Shown here piece by piece: positions 26,174-37,442 of a DNA stretch of 62,509 bases. Each line of letters starts with the position of its first letter. Position 1 is the stretch's first letter. A model generated the notes under the pieces. The model saw only the letters and a program-made list of their open reading frames with translations. It was not told the origin of the DNA and ran no database searches. The DNA lies in contig CAJFNC010000013.1 in the NCBI GenBank assembly GCA_904393835.1, forward strand, positions 1-62,509, in the 5' to 3' direction. Position numbers and translations under genes: made by a program. The stretch comes from an uncultured Ruminococcus sp. GTDB taxonomy: Bacteria > Bacillota > Clostridia > Oscillospirales > Acutalibacteraceae.

Positions 26174-28531
26174 TTATTGAGCCGAATCCCTTTCTTTTCG
26201 TTCATCAACCATAAGATTTAAGTTAGCCTGTTCATACGGGTTAAATGTTACATTGTCATAAAATTCATCAGCATTATATCTGGGCACATACCATGATTTT
26301 GACTCAAAGTATTCTTTGATTGACTCATCCTGGAAAATTCTGCCTCTTCTCGCATAAATTTCATTGATTGCCAGCGTCAGTTCGTTTCTGCTCAATTGCG
26401 ATACCTGTGACCTGCTCAGATAAGCGGAGTCGCTGTTTGGGAAAATATAAGTATTTGACTTCCCGGAATTACTTGAAGAGCTTGAACTACCTGAAGATGA
26501 CTGAGCCTGTGTTGCGGGCTCAGTAGGTTTAGCCGTTGTTTCAGGCTCTTGTTTGCCCAGAGAAATGTCCAAGGTGATGACAGTGCCTTCTGAAGCCATA
26601 GTATTGCCTTTAGGCGATTGAGCAATAACATATCCGGCATCATACGTATCAGAATATTTATATTCGCCTTCTTTCACGGTAAAGCCCTGAGCCTCAAGCA
26701 CTGATTTAGCATATCCGTAACCGTAACCTACAACGTTTGTAATTGTCGCGGAATTTTTTGTTGTTTCGGTGACCTCTTGAGTAGTGGGCGCTGCCGTTGT
26801 AGATTCAGCAGTCGTTCCGACAGGATTTTCGGTAGTCGCCTGAGGTTGCGAAGCGGGGGAAGTGGTTCCTTCATTATTGTTATTTGAAGATCCGGATAAA
26901 CCGTTAATAATGCAAAAAGCAATAAATCCAAGTGCAGCTACCATTACTATTGCACTGACAACAATAAAAATTTTACTGTTTTTGCTTGATTTATGTTCAT
27001 CGGTAATTTCATCGTCAAAGTCGTCATTCTCAAAATCTGTATAATGTCCGTCATCAACATCAAGTTTGTTATCACTGTTTTTAGTTTTAGTTGCTTGATG
27101 TTCTGATTCTTCAATTATATTATTTGTATCATCTTCATCGTCAAAATAGTCGCCGTAGTCTTTTTCTTTGACGGTTTCCCTGAAATTTTTAATCGGTTTT
27201 TCTGCTTTAGCATTATCGAATACATCTTTCGTAATTTCTTCTTTTGATGAATTTTCGCCGTGAACTATAACGTTATTGTCATCGGGTGAATCTGTAATAA
27301 TTCCGAATTTTTCATCAAAAGAAGCAGGCTGTGTATTTTCCGACGATTCAGACTTTACTTCTTCAAAATCATTTGAAGAAATATTGCTGTCGCCCGAAAT
27401 GTTGTTACCTTGAACTTCTTTAGGTGAATCGTTTTCTTCAGTATTTATGTCGGAGACGACCTCTTCAGCAGTATTTTCGTCCGATACTTTCTCTTCCGGC
27501 GTTTCTTCTTGAATTTCTTTATTTTCTTCGGTTTGATTTGCATCGTCGATTTTTTCCTCGTCACCGGGCTCATCGAAAGCAGCTGCCTCTATGTAATCGT
27601 CGCCGGTATCTTCAGATTTGTCAAAATCAAATTCTTCGAATACATTATCTTCAAAATCAGTTTTTTCGGGTACAACTAATGCCGGACTTATTTTAGTGGT
27701 ATTTGAAGTTTCTTCTTCCTTTATAGAAGTAAGGGCGTTTTTAATATTTGAAGCGTTTTTCCAGCGATTCGAATTTTTTGCCTGGCATGCAATTACAATG
27801 ACGCTCTTTAATTTTTCGCCTCCGTGTTTGGGCGCAGAAATTTGCGCTCCGTCAAAGCGTCTGTTAACAGCTCTGTCGTGACCGATTTCATCAGACTCAA
27901 ACGGAATTTTTCCGTCGTTGCACATAGAATACATAATGAGACCAAGTGAATAAATATCTGTTGTAAAATCAGGTTTCTCATTTTTATGTATTTCAGGTGC
28001 AACATAGGTGAGATCATCAATTTTCTGTTCAAAGTCAGAAAATCCACCCAGCAAATATTCGTCGTTTTCGGTTACAAAAATGTTTTTGGGATTGACATTT
28101 CCGTGAAAAATATTATTGCTTTCAAGCTTTTCAAGTACGGAACTCATTTTAATACCAAAATCGACTACATCGCTTTCTTCAAATTTTTTTTTCTTCATTA
28201 CCTGTTCAAGCGTTTTATACCATTTGGTAATGATAAAAACCTCAGCTCTGTTTTTTGACTCGTTATTATTAAACGCAACGTCAACATAATTGCTGACGCC
28301 GTCAATAGCGGCAACCTGCTTTAAAAATTCACATTCACCTTCCGCAAAGTTAATATTTCGTTCGTTATAATCTTCACCTTCAAGTGTGATGTATTTCAAA
28401 TCGGCTTCAACTGTTGATCCGTCACTGCCTTTTTTACTTACTCTATATAAATTATCATCATTTCTCTCAGGAACCTGTGATGTAATTTTCCATGCTTTTA
28501 AGCTTTCGGGCAATTTAATAAATCTTGCCAT
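26174..28531 (-). CDS. Membrane pseudokinase with PASTA and YARHG domains
   Basis: 785 residues. A eukaryotic-type kinase domain fills about 1-280. The ATP lysine is probably K46 (ADLKYI), but the HRD catalytic triad reads H143-G-N145 and DFG reads G163-F-S. N150 is kept, so catalysis is unlikely. A long acidic linker (about 290-515) leads to one membrane helix (about 520-545), a PASTA repeat (about 590-655: NVVGYGYGYAKSVLEAQGF) and a C-terminal YARHG domain (about 700-780, with INEIYARRGRIF). The PASTA part suggests binding to cell-wall muropeptides outside and signalling inside, by analogy with PknB/PrkC. The related membrane-protein gene follows 50 bp on. Confidence 0.85.
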   Translation of the reverse strand: MARFIKLPESLKAWKITSQVPERNDDNLYRVSKKGSDGSTVEADLKYITLEGEDYNERNINFAEGECEFLKQVAAIDGVSNYVDVAFNNNESKNRAEVFIITKWYKTLEQVMKKKKFEESDVVDFGIKMSSVLEKLESNNIFHGNVNPKNIFVTENDEYLLGGFSDFEQKIDDLTYVAPEIHKNEKPDFTTDIYSLGLIMYSMCNDGKIPFESDEIGHDRAVNRRFDGAQISAPKHGGEKLKSVIVIACQAKNSNRWKNASNIKNALTSIKEEETSNTTKISPALVVPEKTDFEDNVFEEFDFDKSEDTGDDYIEAAAFDEPGDEEKIDDANQTEENKEIQEETPEEKVSDENTAEEVVSDINTEENDSPKEVQGNNISGDSNISSNDFEEVKSESSENTQPASFDEKFGIITDSPDDNNVIVHGENSSKEEITKDVFDNAKAEKPIKNFRETVKEKDYGDYFDDEDDTNNIIEESEHQATKTKNSDNKLDVDDGHYTDFENDDFDDEITDEHKSSKNSKIFIVVSAIVMVAALGFIAFCIINGLSGSSNNNNEGTTSPASQPQATTENPVGTTAESTTAAPTTQEVTETTKNSATITNVVGYGYGYAKSVLEAQGFTVKEGEYKYSDTYDAGYVIAQSPKGNTMASEGTVITLDISLGKQEPETTAKPTEPATQAQSSSGSSSSSSNSGKSNTYIFPNSDSAYLSRSQVSQLSRNELTLAINEIYARRGRIFQDESIKEYFESKSWYVPRYNADEFYDNVTFNPYEQANLNLMVDERKERDSAQ

Positions 28532-28629
28532 TTAAACATCTCCTTTAAAATTTTATGCGAATTATTACATCCCCATATTCTTTTTTATTTTACCATATAA
28601 CAAGATAATTTTCTATACATTTTTATAAT

Positions 28630-29022
28630 TTATTTAATTTTAATCCTTTCTTTTTTCATAAGTCCCAAAAAGCCGCCTATACAGCCAAAAATCAACGAGC
28701 AGACTAATTTTGCCGCAGTGATGGCAGTCATTGCTTCCTGACTTAAACATAAACCGATAACCGTTACCGCCATAAACATAAAAAGTCCGGTCAGGATCCC
28801 GACAATTAATGCTGCGGATTTGTTTATTTTTACCGCAATAAAAGAGCCGAACATACAACCTACCGATAATATTCCCACAGTAACATATTTTGAAATTTCA
28901 AGAGGCAGAAGTCCTGATGAAAGCATAACAAATGCAGTAAGTCCCATAAATATCAATGACACCAACATACCGCACAAGCCTCCGAAAACAACTGATTTTA
29001 CCAACAATTTTTTATTCAACAT
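28630..29022 (-). CDS. TIGR04086-type small membrane protein
   Basis: 130 residues with four hydrophobic helices (about 10-32, 40-62, 68-90, 96-120) and a basic tail. It begins at the ATG at 29022, where GGAGG precedes. An in-frame ATG 39 nt upstream has no ribosome site. Length, helix pattern and place next to yajC fit the TIGR04086 family (Bacillus YrzE-like), of unknown function. It stands where secDF follows yajC in many bacteria, so a link to protein export is possible but unproven. Confidence 0.7.
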   Translation of the reverse strand: MLNKKLLVKSVVFGGLCGMLVSLIFMGLTAFVMLSSGLLPLEISKYVTVGILSVGCMFGSFIAVKINKSAALIVGILTGLFMFMAVTVIGLCLSQEAMTAITAAKLVCSLIFGCIGGFLGLMKKERIKIK

Positions 29023-29106
29023 AAAAAAACCTCCGAATATAATCTGATAAATTATATTCAAAGGTTCTTAATATAATTCAATTTTGTAAATTAAGACAAG
29101 CCGAGA

Positions 29107-29520
29107 TTATTTTTCGCTTTTGCTCTCATCTGTATTTTTCTTTTTACGTGCAAAAAAGCCTTTCTTTTCAACTTTCTGTTCTTCGGCGGGCTTTTCTTTT
29201 ACTGTATCAACTGTAGAAATGCACCACTTTTTAAATTTCATCTTAACTCTGTCGGAGCCGGTTTCAATAACGATAGCATCTTCATCATCTTTAATAGCGA
29301 CTACTCTGCCCATAATACCGCCGATTGTTGTAATTTCATCACCGATTTCAAGTGAATTTCGGAGCTGAGCTTCTTCTTTTTTCTTTTTTGAGTTAGGTCT
29401 GATAAGGAAGAAGTAAAGAGCTGCGATGACAAGCGCATAAAATATAAGAATACCCCACATAGACCAGCTGCCGCCGCTCTGTGATGATGCTTCTGCAAGA
29501 TTTGGTAAGATATTTGACAT
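29107..29520 (-). CDS. yajC: Preprotein translocase subunit YajC
   Basis: A 137-residue inner-membrane accessory of the Sec translocase. One helix (about 23-43) ends in FFLIRPNSKKKKEE, the family hallmark. It is followed by the SLEIGDEITTIGGIMGRVVAI domain and a Lys/Glu-rich tail. I start it at ATG 29520 (AAGGAA 8 nt upstream). A start 18 nt further up is possible. It lies downstream of tgt, the classical queA-tgt-yajC order. Confidence 0.93.
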   Translation of the reverse strand: MSNILPNLAEASSQSGGSWSMWGILIFYALVIAALYFFLIRPNSKKKKEEAQLRNSLEIGDEITTIGGIMGRVVAIKDDEDAIVIETGSDRVKMKFKKWCISTVDTVKEKPAEEQKVEKKGFFARKKKNTDESKSEK

Positions 29521-29597
29521 TTGTATCATTCCTTTCATATTATGTAATGATTATAACAGCTTTAAATTTTATTTGCAAGGGCAAAAGCTTGATATTG

Positions 29598-31762
<2,165 letters not shown>

Positions 31763-31823
31763 AATTTACCCCCAATATAATTAAATATTTTTTATAAAAA
31801 TCAAATACAAATATCTAAAATAA

Positions 31824-31852
31824 TTGACAATGGTACAGTAAAATGGTATATT
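31824..31852 (+). promoter_or_regulatory. Promoter of asd-dapA-dapB
   Basis: A perfect TTGACA (31824-31829), 17 nt, then TATATT (31847-31852). The leader to the asd GTG is about 128 nt. It contains a weak 6-bp inverted repeat (AGTGTG near 31869, CACACT near 31910) and a second possible -10 (TATAAT near 31920). It is too short and lacks the helices of a lysine riboswitch. Confidence 0.75.
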
Positions 31853-31986
31853 AATAAATAATATGGGTAGTGTGCAATTCTAAAAAATATAGTCAGTTTG
31901 TTAATAACACACTGTTTCTATAATATAATATTTAAGTGAATATGTAAACTGCTTTTTTAAAATTTATTTAATTCGGAGGAATTATT

Positions 31987-33072
31987 GTGAAAAAGTACAA
32001 AGTAGGTATTATTGGTGCTACAGGTATGGTAGGACAGCGTTTTGCTCTCCTTCTTGAAAATCACCCTTGGTTTGAGGTTACGGCTCTTGCCGCAAGTGCC
32101 AGAAGTGCCGGAAAAACATACGGTGAAACAGTAAAAGGCAGATGGCATATGACTGCCGAACTTCCCGAAAAATATAAAGATATGGTTATTATTGACGCAG
32201 ATAATGTAGATGAAGTTGCTTCAAAAGTTGACTTCTGTTTCTGCGCTGTTAATATGAAAAAAGACGAAATCAAAGCTCTTGAAGAGAAATACGCAAAGGC
32301 TGAATGTCCTATTGTTTCAAATAACTCGGCTCACAGATTTACACCCGATGTTCCGATGGTTATTCCGGAAATCAACGGTGACCACCTTAAGGTAATTGAG
32401 TCGCAGAGAAAACGCCTCGGTACTAAACGCGGATTTGTTGCGGTTAAGTCAAACTGCTCGCTTCAGAGCTATGTACCTGCCATTCATCCCCTGAAAGAAC
32501 TCGGTGTTGATAAAGTGCTCGCCTGCACATATCAGGCAATTTCAGGTGCAGGCAAAACTTTTGAAACCTGGCCCGAAATGGTTGATAACATCATCCCTTA
32601 CATCGGCGGTGAAGAGGAAAAATCAGAAAATGAGCCTCTTAAAATCTGGGGTCATATCGAAGGTGACAAAATTGTAAATACTGATGATATTTCAATCACA
32701 TCTCAGTGCCTGCGCGTACCCGTTTCCGACGGACACACTGCGGCGGTATTTATGTCTTTTAAAGACGGCGTAAAAAAACCGTCGGTTGATGAAATTATCA
32801 AAGTATGGGAAAGCTACAAGGGAAGACCTCAGGAACTTGAGCTTCCGAGTGCACCTAAGCAGTTCCTCCATTATTTCACAGAGCCTGACCGTCCACAGAT
32901 TAAGTCTGAACGCAACCTTGAAAACGGTATGGCAGTGTCGATAGGCAGACTCAGAGAGGATACTCAGTACGATTATAAATTTGTTTGTATGTCACATAAC
33001 ACACTAAGAGGCGCCGCCGGCGGTGCCGTACTTCTCGCAGAGCTTCTCTGCGCAGAGGGATATATGGATTAA
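31987..33072 (+). CDS. asd: Aspartate-semialdehyde dehydrogenase
   Basis: NADPH-dependent reduction of aspartyl-4-phosphate to the semialdehyde, feeding lysine/DAP, threonine and methionine. The GATGMVGQR nucleotide-binding loop is at residues 10-18. The active-site Cys is in KSNCSLQSYVPAIHPL, and the substrate region in YQAISGAGK. The 361-residue length and SNNSAHR segment fit the archaeal/fungal-like class rather than the classical E. coli form. The start is GTG, with GGAGG 7 nt upstream. dapA and dapB follow, so the main output is DAP for the cell wall and lysine. Confidence 0.95.
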   Translation: MKKYKVGIIGATGMVGQRFALLLENHPWFEVTALAASARSAGKTYGETVKGRWHMTAELPEKYKDMVIIDADNVDEVASKVDFCFCAVNMKKDEIKALEEKYAKAECPIVSNNSAHRFTPDVPMVIPEINGDHLKVIESQRKRLGTKRGFVAVKSNCSLQSYVPAIHPLKELGVDKVLACTYQAISGAGKTFETWPEMVDNIIPYIGGEEEKSENEPLKIWGHIEGDKIVNTDDISITSQCLRVPVSDGHTAAVFMSFKDGVKKPSVDEIIKVWESYKGRPQELELPSAPKQFLHYFTEPDRPQIKSERNLENGMAVSIGRLREDTQYDYKFVCMSHNTLRGAAGGAVLLAELLCAEGYMD

Positions 33073-33090
33073 TATTAACGGAGGTTAATT

Positions 33091-33996
33091 ATGGCAAATC
33101 ACATTTTCACCGGCTCGGGCGTTGCTATTATTACGCCTATGAAGTCAGACGGAAGCGTTAATTATGATGTTCTTGAGCAGCTCCTCGAATTTCATGTTCA
33201 AAACGGTACTGACGCAATTATTGCTTGCGGCACAACCGGTGAAGCTGCTACTCTTTCAGAAAAAGAACACTGCGACGTTCTCTCGTTCGTTTCCGAAAAA
33301 ATTAACGGAAGAATTCCTGTAATCGCAGGTACCGGCAGCAACGATACAGCTACTGCCGTAATGCTCTCTAAATCAGCTCAGAAAACAGGAGCCGACGCTC
33401 TTTTGTGCGTAACACCTTATTACAACAAAACTTCGCAGAACGGTCTTGTAAAGCACTTTAATGTTATTGCGGATGCAGTTGATCTTCCGATTATTCTTTA
33501 CAATGTTCCTTCAAGAACAGGCTGTAATATTAAGCCAAAGACCTATCAGGAACTTTGTAAGCACCCGAATATTGTCGCTGCAAAGGAAGCAAGCGGCGAT
33601 ATTTCTCAGCTTGCAAAAATCCGCTCGCTTTGCGGTGACAAACTTGATATTTATTCAGGTAATGACGACCAAACTGTACCGTTTATGTCACTCGGTGCAC
33701 TCGGTGTAATTTCTGTATTTGCAAATATCTGTCCTGCTGAAATGCATAAAATTTGTCAGTATTGCCTTGACAATGACTTCGCAAAGGCTCAGGAACTCAA
33801 TTTCCACTATCTTGAGCTTATGAACGAACTTTTCAGCGACGTTAATCCGATTCCTGTAAAGACTGCAATGAATCTTATAGGATTTGATGCAGGAGAATGC
33901 AGGCTTCCGCTTGTTCCAATGAGCGTTTCGGGTTATCACGACCTTAAGGATTGCCTTGCAAAATACGATTTGCTCGATAAATACGCGAATAGTTAA
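33091..33996 (+). CDS. dapA: 4-hydroxy-tetrahydrodipicolinate synthase
   Basis: TIM-barrel aldolase condensing pyruvate with aspartate semialdehyde. Evidence: GSGVAIITPM opening, GTTGEAATLSEKEH, the tyrosine in YNVPSRTGCNI, and the Schiff-base lysine in VAAKEASGDIS. Its 301 residues fit the family. It lies 18 bp after asd, with a GGAGG site before its ATG. Confidence 0.97.
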   Translation: MANHIFTGSGVAIITPMKSDGSVNYDVLEQLLEFHVQNGTDAIIACGTTGEAATLSEKEHCDVLSFVSEKINGRIPVIAGTGSNDTATAVMLSKSAQKTGADALLCVTPYYNKTSQNGLVKHFNVIADAVDLPIILYNVPSRTGCNIKPKTYQELCKHPNIVAAKEASGDISQLAKIRSLCGDKLDIYSGNDDQTVPFMSLGALGVISVFANICPAEMHKICQYCLDNDFAKAQELNFHYLELMNELFSDVNPIPVKTAMNLIGFDAGECRLPLVPMSVSGYHDLKDCLAKYDLLDKYANS

Positions 33997-34019
33997 TAAC
34001 GAGTGAAGGGGAAGTTGAA

Positions 34020-34784
34020 ATGATAAATGTTGCAATAGTTGGCTGCAACGGTAAAATGGGTCACTTTGTGGCTCAGGCAGTAAAAGATAATTCGAGCAGT
34101 GCTCCTATGTTCGGTATTGACGCATTTGGTGAATCTTCATATGATTTTCCCGTTTATAAAAGTTTTGCGGATACTGAAATGGTGCCCGATGTTATAATTG
34201 ATTTTTCTAATCCTGCTGTTTTGGAAGATATGCTTTCATTTGCCATTGACAAAAAAATCCCCTGCGTAATTTGTACGACAGGTTACTCTAAAGAGCAAAT
34301 TGAAAAAATAGAAAATGCCTCACAGGAAATTGCAATTTTCTATTCGGGAAATATGTCAATCGGTATTAATCTTTTAATCGAGCTTACAAAAGAGGCCGCA
34401 AAGGTTTTGGGCAACGATTTTGATATTGAAATTGTTGAAAAGCACCATAATTTAAAGGTTGATGCTCCGAGCGGTACTGCTCTTATGATTGCGGACGGCA
34501 TTTCCGAAACGCTTGATGTTGAACCTCAGTATGTTTACGACAGGCACGCTTACAGAAGAAAACGTTCCAAAAACGAAATAGGTATTCACTCTGTAAGAGG
34601 CGGTACAATTGTCGGCGAGCACGACGTTATCTTTGCCGGCCATGATGAGGTAATTACTATTTCTCATCAGGCACAGTCAAAAGAAGTATTTGCAGTAGGC
34701 TCAGTAAATGCAGCCGTATTTCTTGCTAATCAAAAAGCCGGAATGTATAATATGGGCGATATGCTCAGCGATAAGCTTAAATAA
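34020..34784 (+). CDS. dapB: 4-hydroxy-tetrahydrodipicolinate reductase
   Basis: NAD(P)H-dependent reductase of the DAP/lysine pathway. GCNGKMGHFV is the nucleotide loop near residue 8. The catalytic block is EIVEKHHNLKVDAPSGTALMIAD, shown here by the pair EKHHNLKVDAPSGTA, then HSVRGGTIVGEHDVIFAG. The 254 residues match the family. It lies 23 bp after dapA and ends the operon before a strong terminator. Confidence 0.97.
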   Translation: MINVAIVGCNGKMGHFVAQAVKDNSSSAPMFGIDAFGESSYDFPVYKSFADTEMVPDVIIDFSNPAVLEDMLSFAIDKKIPCVICTTGYSKEQIEKIENASQEIAIFYSGNMSIGINLLIELTKEAAKVLGNDFDIEIVEKHHNLKVDAPSGTALMIADGISETLDVEPQYVYDRHAYRRKRSKNEIGIHSVRGGTIVGEHDVIFAGHDEVITISHQAQSKEVFAVGSVNAAVFLANQKAGMYNMGDMLSDKLK

Positions 34785-34810
34785 AATTCTATATATAAAA
34801 TCTTTAACTA

Positions 34811-34840
34811 ACCGAGCAGTTTTTGGCTGCTCGGTTTTTG
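34811..34840 (+). terminator. Terminator of asd-dapA-dapB
   Basis: ACCGAGCAG (34811-34819) pairs perfectly with CTGCTCGGT (34827-34835), followed directly by TTTTTG. Confidence 0.93.
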
Positions 34841-34974
34841 CTTTTATATGATTTATAATTTACCATATTATTTATGTCCTAAAAATTTAATTTGTTAAAC
34901 ACGTTGTAATATTTAGTACACTAAGTTATATATTATCAACAAAATACTTTGGTAAAATTTGTGCTATGAGTGTA

Positions 34975-35003
34975 TTGTTTTATCATATTTATTGTTGTAT
35001 AAT
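34975..35003 (+). promoter_or_regulatory. Possible promoter in the 383-bp gap before the secreted-protein cassette
   Basis: The gap 34785-35167 holds the dapB terminator and about 300 bp of very AT-rich DNA. TTGTTT (34975-34980), 17 nt, TATAAT (34998-35003) is the best promoter match. A TTGACA at 35074 has only TGTTTA at the right distance. A 3-codon frame (ATG TTT AAA TAA, 35096-35107) after an AGAGGTGA site may be chance. No gene-sized frame is seen in the gap. Confidence 0.4.
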
Positions 35004-35167
35004 TGTGTTATAATAAATTATTACAATTGAATCATAATTTTTTCAATTATATAATTGGCTTTATTTAAAATGTTTGACACTAAGAGGTGATACCAATGTT
35101 TAAATAAATTTCTGGTTAAAATTATTGATATATAATTAATATTATAGAATCAAAAAGGAGTAAAAAT

Positions 35168-35653
35168 ATGAAATTTAAAAAAATTCTTGCTATTGCAATT
35201 GCAACGATGACTATTACGGCTAACCTGTCGCTTTTGCCAGTAAGTGCTTCTACTACTAATTCTAATTTTGCTATCGTTATTCAAAGTGGTAAAGTAAATA
35301 AAGATACTGTAGGTGTAAGAAAAAAAGCCAACACGAGTTCAGTATATCTAAATTATAAAAATCAAGTGAACGGAAGTAGTTCATCAGGTCCAACAAAGTT
35401 CAGAGCTTATGTTTATGGCAGTGCTACATCTAATGGAACTATGAGCGACTGTACATGCTACAATACTTCAATAGCTACATATCCAGTTGTAACGAGAGGT
35501 ACAAAAGGATTTGTAAAACAAGTTGTTTGTGAGCGCTTGGGTCGTGGATCATACGCTTTATTATATGGTTCATCAGCAGGATCTACCGGAATTGCAAGAG
35601 GTTGTTGGAGTCCGGATAGTGTTAGTGAGTCAGGAACTGTAAATTATAATTAA
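35168..35653 (+). CDS. Small secreted protein, first gene of an ABC cassette
   Basis: 161 residues with a clear signal peptide (KFKKILAIAIATM start, likely cut after VSA at residue 27). The mature part is rich in Ser, Thr, Gly and Tyr, with four Cys (a DCTC pair near 97-99, one near 124, one near 149), enough for two disulfides. It ends near GCWSPDS and NYN. I do not recognise the family. It broadly resembles small secreted proteins encoded beside ABC exporters (DUF2712-like or lactococcin-972-like), a weak comparison. AAAAGGAG precedes the ATG. A 12-bp hairpin after the stop could set a high level relative to the downstream genes. Confidence 0.7.
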   Translation: MKFKKILAIAIATMTITANLSLLPVSASTTNSNFAIVIQSGKVNKDTVGVRKKANTSSVYLNYKNQVNGSSSSGPTKFRAYVYGSATSNGTMSDCTCYNTSIATYPVVTRGTKGFVKQVVCERLGRGSYALLYGSSAGSTGIARGCWSPDSVSESGTVNYN

Positions 35654-35677
35654 GCTAATCTAAGATAAATTTATGTA

Positions 35678-35719
35678 TCAGGAAGAGTATCAGAATTTTA
35701 AATTCGTTACTCTTCCTGA
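35678..35719 (+). terminator. Hairpin between the secreted-protein gene and its downstream genes
   Basis: TCAGGAAGAGTA (35678-35689) and TACTCTTCCTGA (35708-35719) form a perfect 12-bp stem. The T tract after it is weak (TATAAGTTTTATT), so partial read-through into the lipoprotein and ABC genes, or mRNA 3'-end protection, is likely. Confidence 0.65.
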
Positions 35720-35755
35720 CTATAAGTTTTATTATTACTGAGAGGGTAATGCAAA

Positions 35756-36556
35756 ATGAAAAAAGTAATATCTGTAATTCTGTTGACCTGCTTAGCACTG
35801 AATTTAGCTACAGGATGTTCATACAAAAAAATAGATGACGCCATAAAAAAACAGATAGATGATCAGGATGCGCCGGAAGAAATTACACAGGTTCCGCCCG
35901 ATGAGAACGATTTTACATTTATTGAACAGGGTGGATCTTTGCCTGATTACTATAAATATTCTTACGCAGATTATGGACTACCGGATGAATATGAGGAAAC
36001 AGGCTACAAGGGACTCACATATACCTTTAACGGGGCAAAGGTATATGATTCAATAAAAGATTCACCTATATCGGTTGATGATTGTTCGCCGTTGTTACTG
36101 GATATAGATGATGATCAGGCTTATAAAAACAACGCTTTTATACTTGTGGATATGACGGCAAAGTATAATAATGAATCAAATGATCCCGATATGGATGAAA
36201 TAATGCCTCCAATGGAATTTGACGGAACATATCTAACCGGTGATGGATATAAAGAATATACCGAAAAAGAGCTTGATCCTCCTTATACTGATCCTATGAG
36301 AGTTTATTTCAGCGAGAGACCGAAAGAAGGAGACGTTGACATTGACGGCAATAAACTTGATTTAGATTCTCAGGCAAATGTTTTTCGTAAGCCGATTAAA
36401 TCGGGGAAATCTGTTGATTTTCAGGTAGGAATACTGGTAAAAAAGGATTTTATTGATGATAACAACGTCTTTATGTTTTTACGCTTTAGGGAGCCGCCTG
36501 AAAAAGGCAATCCGGTTTATCTACTAGATTTGTTAGGCAGGTTTAGCAATGAGTAA
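35756..36556 (+). CDS. Lipoprotein of the ABC cassette
   Basis: 266 residues with a lipoprotein signal: the lipobox LATGC places the lipidated Cys at 21. The mature part is acidic. From about residue 80 it has a beta-rich, Ig-like pattern (TYTFNGAKVYDS, then FILVDMTAKYNN), which resembles DUF4352-type ligand or partner domains and the last protein of this cassette. GAGAGGG precedes the ATG. It overlaps the first permease gene by 8 bp. Function unknown; a substrate-binding or immunity role beside the exporter is inference. Confidence 0.65.
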   Translation: MKKVISVILLTCLALNLATGCSYKKIDDAIKKQIDDQDAPEEITQVPPDENDFTFIEQGGSLPDYYKYSYADYGLPDEYEETGYKGLTYTFNGAKVYDSIKDSPISVDDCSPLLLDIDDDQAYKNNAFILVDMTAKYNNESNDPDMDEIMPPMEFDGTYLTGDGYKEYTEKELDPPYTDPMRVYFSERPKEGDVDIDGNKLDLDSQANVFRKPIKSGKSVDFQVGILVKKDFIDDNNVFMFLRFREPPEKGNPVYLLDLLGRFSNE

Positions 36557-37442
36557 TATGTTTAAACTAGAATTAAAGAGAGCGATTTGTTCTAAAACAT
36601 TCTTTTTTGGAACAGCTTTGCTGACTATATTTGCCGTTTGCAGTGCTTTATATATGATTGAAAGCCAAGGCGGTTACAATCCAAATTATCTTTATGAACA
36701 TTGTATGGAAAACGGAAAATATATATATAACCCGGATTTTCCGCTTGTTTCAGTTTATACTTCTTGGGTTGGAGCGGACAGAGTTTCATTGGCATATTCT
36801 CTGTTTTACAATCTTCTTCCCATAGGAGCAGCTATTCCTTTTGCATGGTCATATCACAGCGAGAAAAAGTGCGGATATTTAAAAAACATAGCAACTAGGA
36901 TAAATAAAAAATATTACTATATTTCCAAAACAATTGCAGTTTTTACTTCAGGTACATTGGCAGTATTGATTCCGATTGTGATTAATATTTTGATGGTCAG
37001 TGCTTTTATTCCTCATTATCAACCTTGGGCAGGCTATAATTTTTATAATTTGATTTATTTTGGTACAATGTGGTCGGACTTATTTTTCTCACATCCATTT
37101 ATACATATGATATTGTATGCGTTGCTTGCTGCATTTTACGGTGGTATTTTTGCATTGCTAAGTTATTCGGTATCGTTTTATATAGATAATTTTATTGCGG
37201 TAATATTTACTCCGTTTCTGTTGATGCTGATTGGCGGATATATCCAGAACATTGTACATAATAATTATACTCAGGCTACAGGTGCCGTTTCTACGGTGGA
37301 TTTTATACCGACCTTATTTATTCATTCGAGAAGTATAAACGGTAATGTTATGAGTTGGGCTGTAATTCTTGTTACCGTCTTGCTCTTGGCATTTATACTG
37401 ATAACAATTTATTTTAAAGGTAAAAAAAGTGAGATTTATTAA
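36549..37442 (+). CDS. ABC transporter permease 1 of the cassette
   Basis: 297 residues with six hydrophobic segments (about 17-36, 82-102, 122-148, 175-205, 215-232, 262-285). A hydrophilic outer loop lies between the first two, the layout of ABC-2-type exporter subunits. No family-specific motif beyond that. It overlaps the lipoprotein gene by 8 bp and permease 2 by 14 bp, so the three are translationally coupled. Confidence 0.75.
   Translation: MSNMFKLELKRAICSKTFFFGTALLTIFAVCSALYMIESQGGYNPNYLYEHCMENGKYIYNPDFPLVSVYTSWVGADRVSLAYSLFYNLLPIGAAIPFAWSYHSEKKCGYLKNIATRINKKYYYISKTIAVFTSGTLAVLIPIVINILMVSAFIPHYQPWAGYNFYNLIYFGTMWSDLFFSHPFIHMILYALLAAFYGGIFALLSYSVSFYIDNFIAVIFTPFLLMLIGGYIQNIVHNNYTQATGAVSTVDFIPTLFIHSRSINGNVMSWAVILVTVLLLAFILITIYFKGKKSEIY

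Noticed and set aside
31859..31986. Possible lysine riboswitch before asd-dapA-dapB
   Set aside because: The leader is about 128 nt, shorter than the known lysine aptamer, and shows none of its conserved helices. Only a weak 6-bp inverted repeat was seen.
35096..35107. Three-codon frame behind a good ribosome site before the secreted-protein gene
   Set aside because: Too short to support as a gene. An uncoupled leader or chance match explains it equally well.
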